A stretch of DNA of 19,093 nucleotides from Kordiimonadaceae bacterium. GTDB lineage: Bacteria; Pseudomonadota; Alphaproteobacteria; Sphingomonadales; Emcibacteraceae. The stretch spans positions 1 to 19,093 of the forward strand of contig JABIPV010000103.1 of NCBI GenBank assembly GCA_018699075.1, in the 5' to 3' direction. Shown here piece after piece: positions 17,001 to 19,093 of the stretch. The translations under genes and the position numbers were made by a program. The number at the start of each line of letters is the position of its first letter. Position 1 is the first letter of the stretch. A model generated the notes under the pieces. The model was not told the DNA's origin. It made no database searches and saw only the letters and a list, made by a program, of their open reading frames with translations.

Positions 17001-17264
17001 GAAGCCATCGGCGGACAAGACAGCCGCGGCGGTAAAGGCGCAAGACCCGCAACCATCGCCACCCGCATAAGCTTCGCCGCCAGAAGTGGATCAAGCACTT
17101 ACGGCCCAACCAAGCAAAGCGAAGAACAGCTTGGATATGCTATGGACGGATTTGCGGATGTTAAGAGCAGGCTTGGCAACTTGACGGGAAGTACGGTTCC
17201 GGTCTTTGAAGCTGCGTTGGAAGCTGCGGGCGCGCCTTGGGTAAGAGGTGGCGGTCTGAAGTAA
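14016..17264 (+). CDS. Exported Asp-box (BNR/VPS10-sortilin-like) beta-propeller protein
   Basis: This 1082-residue protein belongs to the large bacterial family often labelled 'glycosyl hydrolase' or 'WD40/YVTN/BNR-like'. A signal peptide (MKKYLWLTLMM..., cleavage near Ala21-Gln22) indicates export. I count ten Asp-box repeats (S/T-x-D/N-x-G-x-x-W): 76-83, 130-137, 181-188, 239-246, 289-296, 335-342, 519-526, 591-598, 647-654 and 691-698, enough for two stacked propellers. A beta domain (about 835-920) carries DAAGNVVR, GVNRVAWNLR and PGTYTATL, then a helical tail runs from about 935 to 1082. No sialidase catalytic set is seen, so no enzymatic claim is made. The start is the ATG behind GGAGGAGGA; a TTG 15 bases earlier lies inside that ribosome site. 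Its DNA is clearly richer in GC than its neighbours. Confidence 0.87.
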   Translation: MKKYLWLTLMMSVAMPVGLMAQESETDLMSSSTFEGLEVRNIGPAYMSGRVADIAVDQKDPGTWYVAVASGGVWKTVNAGTTWSPIFDEQNVYSTGDVTIDPSNSDIIWVGTGENNGGRHIAFGDGVYKSINGGKTWTNMGLPNSEHVGDIVIHPDDSNTVWVSAQGPLWSKGGQRGVYKTTDGGKTWTNTLEIDEWTGVGSLAIDPSNPDKLYAAAWQRQRSIAALMDTGPGSALYTSDDGGETWQKMTEGLPKGNMGKIGLTVSPIDPNIVYAVIELDEKKGGFWRSTNKGASWSKMSDQMSGGTGPHYYQEIFADPHTLGRVYMANAQSYYTDDHGKTWHNMNVTNRHVDDHAFAFHPTDPDFILVGSDGGVYESRDDMAKWRFMQGISVAQFYKVAMDDAKPFYNVYGGTQDNSTQGGPSRTMREDGIKNSDWYLTMGADGHQPATEPGNPDIMYSQMQQGGLMRHDAKLRENVSVQPQGKPGDPADRFNWDAPINVSHHDPKRIYHASQRLWRSDDRGDSWTAISADLTKNGNRLTYPMMDRTWGPEAGWDLAAMSNFHTIANVSESPVDENILYAGTDDGLIQVTNDGGENWTRYEVGDINGVPVNSYVNDIRADRFDADTVYAALDNHKEGDYAPYLIKSTNQGRSWNLITNGLTEKNLVWRITQDHVNKDLMFLGTEFGLYFTVDGGDKWVELTGGVPTISFRDVRIQRRENDLVAGSFGRGIFILDDYTALRGLNAQTLENDALLFANAKTPWYREDTLHSDSQGDDQWVANNPAFGTTMTYYLKDSLKSAKDIRIAADKELVKDGQGTTFPDFDTLEAENREAKPTVFVTIKDAAGNVVRNVDASNKKGVNRVAWNLRHSPRTAIVNENSGIGGFRTPGAFATPGTYTATLNSRVDGTTSQLAGPVSFELERITGQALQGVSVAEATAFQLKIEAIGAEIAAANTTIRDLQDKLKLYRMAIDRSNGGSGLESQYNAIRTELYALDEAIGGQDSRGGKGARPATIATRISFAARSGSSTYGPTKQSEEQLGYAMDGFADVKSRLGNLTGSTVPVFEAALEAAGAPWVRGGGLK

Positions 17265-17289
17265 GATTGATGACAAAAATGATATTTAG

Positions 17290-17310
17290 CGCGGAGCATT
17301 TAGTTCCGCG
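17290..17310 (+). terminator. Hairpin after the Asp-box gene, weak terminator candidate
   Basis: CGCGGA (17290-17295) and TCCGCG (17305-17310) form a perfect 6-bp stem with a 9-base loop, 25 bases after the Asp-box stop. The tract that follows (TCTATTTACT) is only partly T-rich, so termination may be incomplete. It also lies only 23 bases before the next gene's start and could affect that gene's translation. Confidence 0.45.
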
Positions 17311-17333
17311 TCTATTTACTAAAGGATTATCTT

Positions 17334-17816
17334 TTGACACATGACTATTTGACCATTGGCCGAGGTGTATTAAGCGATATAAAAAGTACATTCTTTAGTT
17401 TACAAATGGAAATTGAAAAGCCTGAAAACATACCTGTAGACCTTGAAATGAATATTGATGTTCAGGATGGATTAGAATTTCAAATAATGATGAATTTGCA
17501 AGGTGATGAACTCCACCTACATATAGATGAATTCCATTGTTCATGGTTCCCCTGCGACGATATTAATGTAGCTAATGATTTTATGGAATCAGTGAAAGGA
17601 ATGATTTATGGGGAATATCGTGTTAAACTCATATGCCGTAATGGAAAACTATTTTCTGCAATGCTTCAAAAGCCTGAAGTACAATCATGGAAAACAATTG
17701 CTCGCTATGGGGGATTAATTTCTTTGTGGCCATTTGGCATTAAGACGATAAGCTATGTTCAAAATAGTAAGACTGATATTATTCATAAAAAATCTACTGC
17801 AAATTCGTTGAGATAG
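17334..17816 (+). CDS. Hypothetical protein, 160 residues
   Basis: I do not recognise this protein. It starts at TTG with AAAGGA 7 bases upstream; the nearby ATG at 17341 is out of frame and stops at once. There is no signal peptide. The first 65 residues alternate polar and hydrophobic positions (DLEMNIDVQDGLEFQIMMN), suggesting beta strands. A distinct EFHCSWFPCDD motif (66-76) has two cysteines five residues apart, and a third cysteine is at 101. The stretch ARYGGLISLWPFGIKTISYV (123-142) is moderately hydrophobic and could be a buried or membrane-touching helix. The tail is basic. The gene is AT-rich like most of the window and follows the Asp-box gene in the same direction after a weak hairpin. 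It may be coexpressed with that gene, but no functional link is shown. Confidence 0.65.
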   Translation: MTHDYLTIGRGVLSDIKSTFFSLQMEIEKPENIPVDLEMNIDVQDGLEFQIMMNLQGDELHLHIDEFHCSWFPCDDINVANDFMESVKGMIYGEYRVKLICRNGKLFSAMLQKPEVQSWKTIARYGGLISLWPFGIKTISYVQNSKTDIIHKKSTANSLR

Positions 17817-17828
17817 TAGTGTCTAATT

Positions 17829-17932
17829 CGTCATTCCGGTGAAGGCCGGAATCTAGTCCTCTAAGGACTAAGTCCTGCCTTTGGCAGGTCATTTTTTACT
17901 GGTTCTGGATTCCGGCTTTCGCCGGAATGACG
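17829..17932. repeat. Palindromic intergenic repeat element (MITE/REP-like)
   Basis: The element fills the gap between two convergent genes. Its ends (17829-17856 and 17905-17932) are inverted repeats of 28 bases matching at 25 positions. Each arm is itself a hairpin (ATTCCGG...CCGGAAT). Between the arms are two more perfect hairpins: TAGTCCT/AGGACTA (17854-17870) and CCTGCC/GGCAGG (17874-17888). No transposase frame is present. ATTCCGG...CCGGAAT palindromes are a common kind of dispersed proteobacterial repeat, so copies elsewhere in the genome are expected but cannot be seen here. Confidence 0.75.
17874..17897 (+). terminator. Intrinsic terminator inside the repeat element
   Basis: CCTGCC-TTT-GGCAGG (17874-17888) is a GC-rich 6-bp stem with a 3-base loop, and a run of six T (17892-17897) begins after a 3-base gap (TCA). 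It can end plus-strand transcription from the 160-residue gene before it reads into mazG antisense. The outer inverted repeats could also stop minus-strand transcripts. Confidence 0.55.
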
Positions 17933-17944
17933 GTGTCAGTGTTA

Positions 17945-18724
17945 CTATTTCCGCTCTTCTTTTTTCGCCATAACCCAAAACTCTTCTAGTTCTTCTAGCG
18001 AATATTGATCATATGTTTTTTCTTTATTTTCAATATATTGTTCAATTTTATTAAAGCGATTAGTGAACTTTTTATTGGCTTTTCTTAAGGCTTCTTCGGG
18101 GTCGATTTTTAGGTGCCTTGCCAAGTTGGCATAAACGAACATCATGTCGCCGAATTCTTCTTCTATTTTTTCTTGATCTTGCTTGTTTTTGATCAGTTCT
18201 TCACTAAGTTCAACCATTTCTTCGTTGAGTTTTTCAAGTACGCCATCTGTATTGGGCCAATCGAAACCGACCCTTGCCGCACGTTTTTGTAATTTAACTG
18301 CGCGAGTGAATGCGGGCAACCCGACGGTAACACCATCAAGGATGCTAGATTGTTTTCTTTCGGAGCGCTCGCGTGCTTTTTGTTCTTCCCATGCGACGGT
18401 CTGTTCTTCAGCGTCACGGTAGTTCTCATCACCAAAAACATGAGGATGGCGGCGGATCATTTTATCGGCTATGGCATCGACAACATCTTCAAATTTAAAA
18501 TGACCTGCTTCTTCGGCCATGCGGGCGTGAAAAACTGATTGGAATAATAAATCGCCCAGTTCATCTTTTAACGCATCCATATCATTATTTTCAATTGCTT
18601 CGGCCACTTCGTAAGCTTCTTCGATGGTATAGGGGGCGATGGATTTAAAATCCTGTTCAACGTCCCATGCGCAGCCCTCTTTCGGGTCACGTAGTTTAGC
18701 CATTATATCCAGTAGTTTTTTCAT
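17945..18724 (-). CDS. mazG: Nucleoside triphosphate pyrophosphohydrolase MazG
   Basis: MazG hydrolyses (d)NTPs to NMP plus pyrophosphate, a house-cleaning role that in E. coli also affects ppGpp levels. At 259 residues it has the tandem-domain form. The first MazG domain has EEAYE (35-39) and KDELGDLL (53-60), the E-E-x-x-E...E-x-x-D magnesium site. The second has EEMVELSEEL (168-177) and EEEFGDMM (188-195). Signature segments DPKEGCAWD (13-21) and RRHPHVFGD (91-99) are present. The ATG lies one base after the stop of the upstream acetyltransferase gene, with no clear ribosome site, so coupled expression is likely. The 3' end abuts the palindromic repeat. Confidence 0.95.
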   Translation of the reverse strand: MKKLLDIMAKLRDPKEGCAWDVEQDFKSIAPYTIEEAYEVAEAIENNDMDALKDELGDLLFQSVFHARMAEEAGHFKFEDVVDAIADKMIRRHPHVFGDENYRDAEEQTVAWEEQKARERSERKQSSILDGVTVGLPAFTRAVKLQKRAARVGFDWPNTDGVLEKLNEEMVELSEELIKNKQDQEKIEEEFGDMMFVYANLARHLKIDPEEALRKANKKFTNRFNKIEQYIENKEKTYDQYSLEELEEFWVMAKKEERK

Positions 18725-18725
18725 A

Positions 18726-19093
18726 TTATTTTCTATTTGTTAAATTAAAACTTGGACTGTCATGTACCATGCAGTCAGTAATATCTGTAGCGCCTAATTT
18801 TTTAGCAACTTTTATGGACGCCAGGTTTTCTTTGATCACCAATGATGAAATTTCATCATACCTTAGTGTATTAAAACCATAATCGCGAAATGCAAGTGCG
18901 GCTTCGGTGGCATAGCCTTTACCCCAAGCTTGTTTTGAATAGGTATAGCCAAGTTCAAGCAATTGAAAAATATCACCGTCCTTGGTGACTTTATCCGCGC
19001 TTCCCCAATAATAATGATCCATGCCATCAAATTGGACACCGTAAAAGTGCGAAAACCCACAGCGACCAATGGCAGTATTATCTTCTTTTCTAA
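18726..19093 (-). CDS. GNAT-family N-acetyltransferase (RimJ/RimL-like), 5' end outside the window
   Basis: The frame stays open to the window edge, giving about 122 residues of a protein that usually has 165-190, so the true start lies outside; the ATG at 19022 is internal. Visible text begins RKEDNTAIGRCGFSHFY, matching the beta strand that precedes the acetyl-CoA core. Motif A is LELGYTYSKQAWGKGYATEAA, with the Q-x-W-G-x-G-Y-A pyrophosphate loop. Motif B is NLASIKVAKKLGA. This pattern is the Acetyltransf_3 type, which acetylates protein N-termini or small amines; the substrate is not predictable. It sits directly upstream of mazG with a 1-base gap. Confidence 0.85.
   Translation of the reverse strand, partial: RKEDNTAIGRCGFSHFYGVQFDGMDHYYWGSADKVTKDGDIFQLLELGYTYSKQAWGKGYATEAALAFRDYGFNTLRYDEISSLVIKENLASIKVAKKLGATDITDCMVHDSPSFNLTNRK

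Noticed and set aside
14016..17264. Sialidase or glycosidase activity for the Asp-box protein
   Set aside because: Asp-boxes are structural repeats; the catalytic arginine triad and FRIP motif of sialidases were not seen.
17817..17944. CRISPR array or insertion sequence
   Set aside because: The repeats are inverted, not regularly spaced direct repeats, and no transposase frame is present.

Overview
The window is a stretch of an AT-rich alphaproteobacterial chromosome. The key evidence is the gene order nifR3/dusB - ntrB - ntrC - ntrY - ntrX - trkA - (trkH) - hfq - hflX, a conserved alphaproteobacterial nitrogen-regulation neighbourhood. The Hfq sequence (LQDAFLNHVRK, WFDNFC, ISTIMPGG) also looks alphaproteobacterial. 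Low GC together with periplasmic peptidase and Asp-box proteins would suit a marine lineage such as Emcibacterales or Kordiimonadales, but that placement is a guess.

Layout. Positions 2-12453 are one long plus-strand block: tRNA-dihydrouridine synthase (5' end cut off by the window), the NtrB/NtrC and NtrY/NtrX two-component pairs, the potassium-uptake pair TrkA/TrkH, the RNA chaperone Hfq, the ribosome-associated GTPase HflX, and an inositol-monophosphatase-family enzyme. Most junctions are a few bases or overlaps. The exceptions are ntrC-ntrY and trkH-hfq, and each of these gaps carries a perfect TGCA...TGCA dyad. The hfq dyad covers the likely -35 box. Positions 12469-13734 hold a minus-strand secreted HExxH metallopeptidase convergent with the operon. 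A divergent 281-base gap follows. It holds a 23-codon small ORF with a very strong Shine-Dalgarno sequence, then a 1082-residue exported Asp-box (BNR/VPS10-like) propeller protein whose DNA is clearly richer in GC than the rest. After a weak hairpin comes an unrecognised 160-residue protein. A roughly 104-bp palindromic repeat element separates it from the convergent mazG and a GNAT acetyltransferase that runs off the window.

How the genes work together. NtrB/NtrC and NtrY/NtrX are sensor kinase/response regulator pairs for nitrogen status and, for NtrYX, probably redox or envelope conditions. TrkA/TrkH import potassium. Hfq and HflX act on RNA and ribosomes. The right-hand part is accessory: two exported proteins, one unknown and a nucleotide house-cleaning enzyme.

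I did not find a defence system, CRISPR array, transposase, rRNA or tRNA. The best leads are the two TGCA dyads, the small ORF ahead of the Asp-box gene, the compositionally distinct Asp-box gene, the short-spaced gluzincin peptidase and the palindromic repeat.
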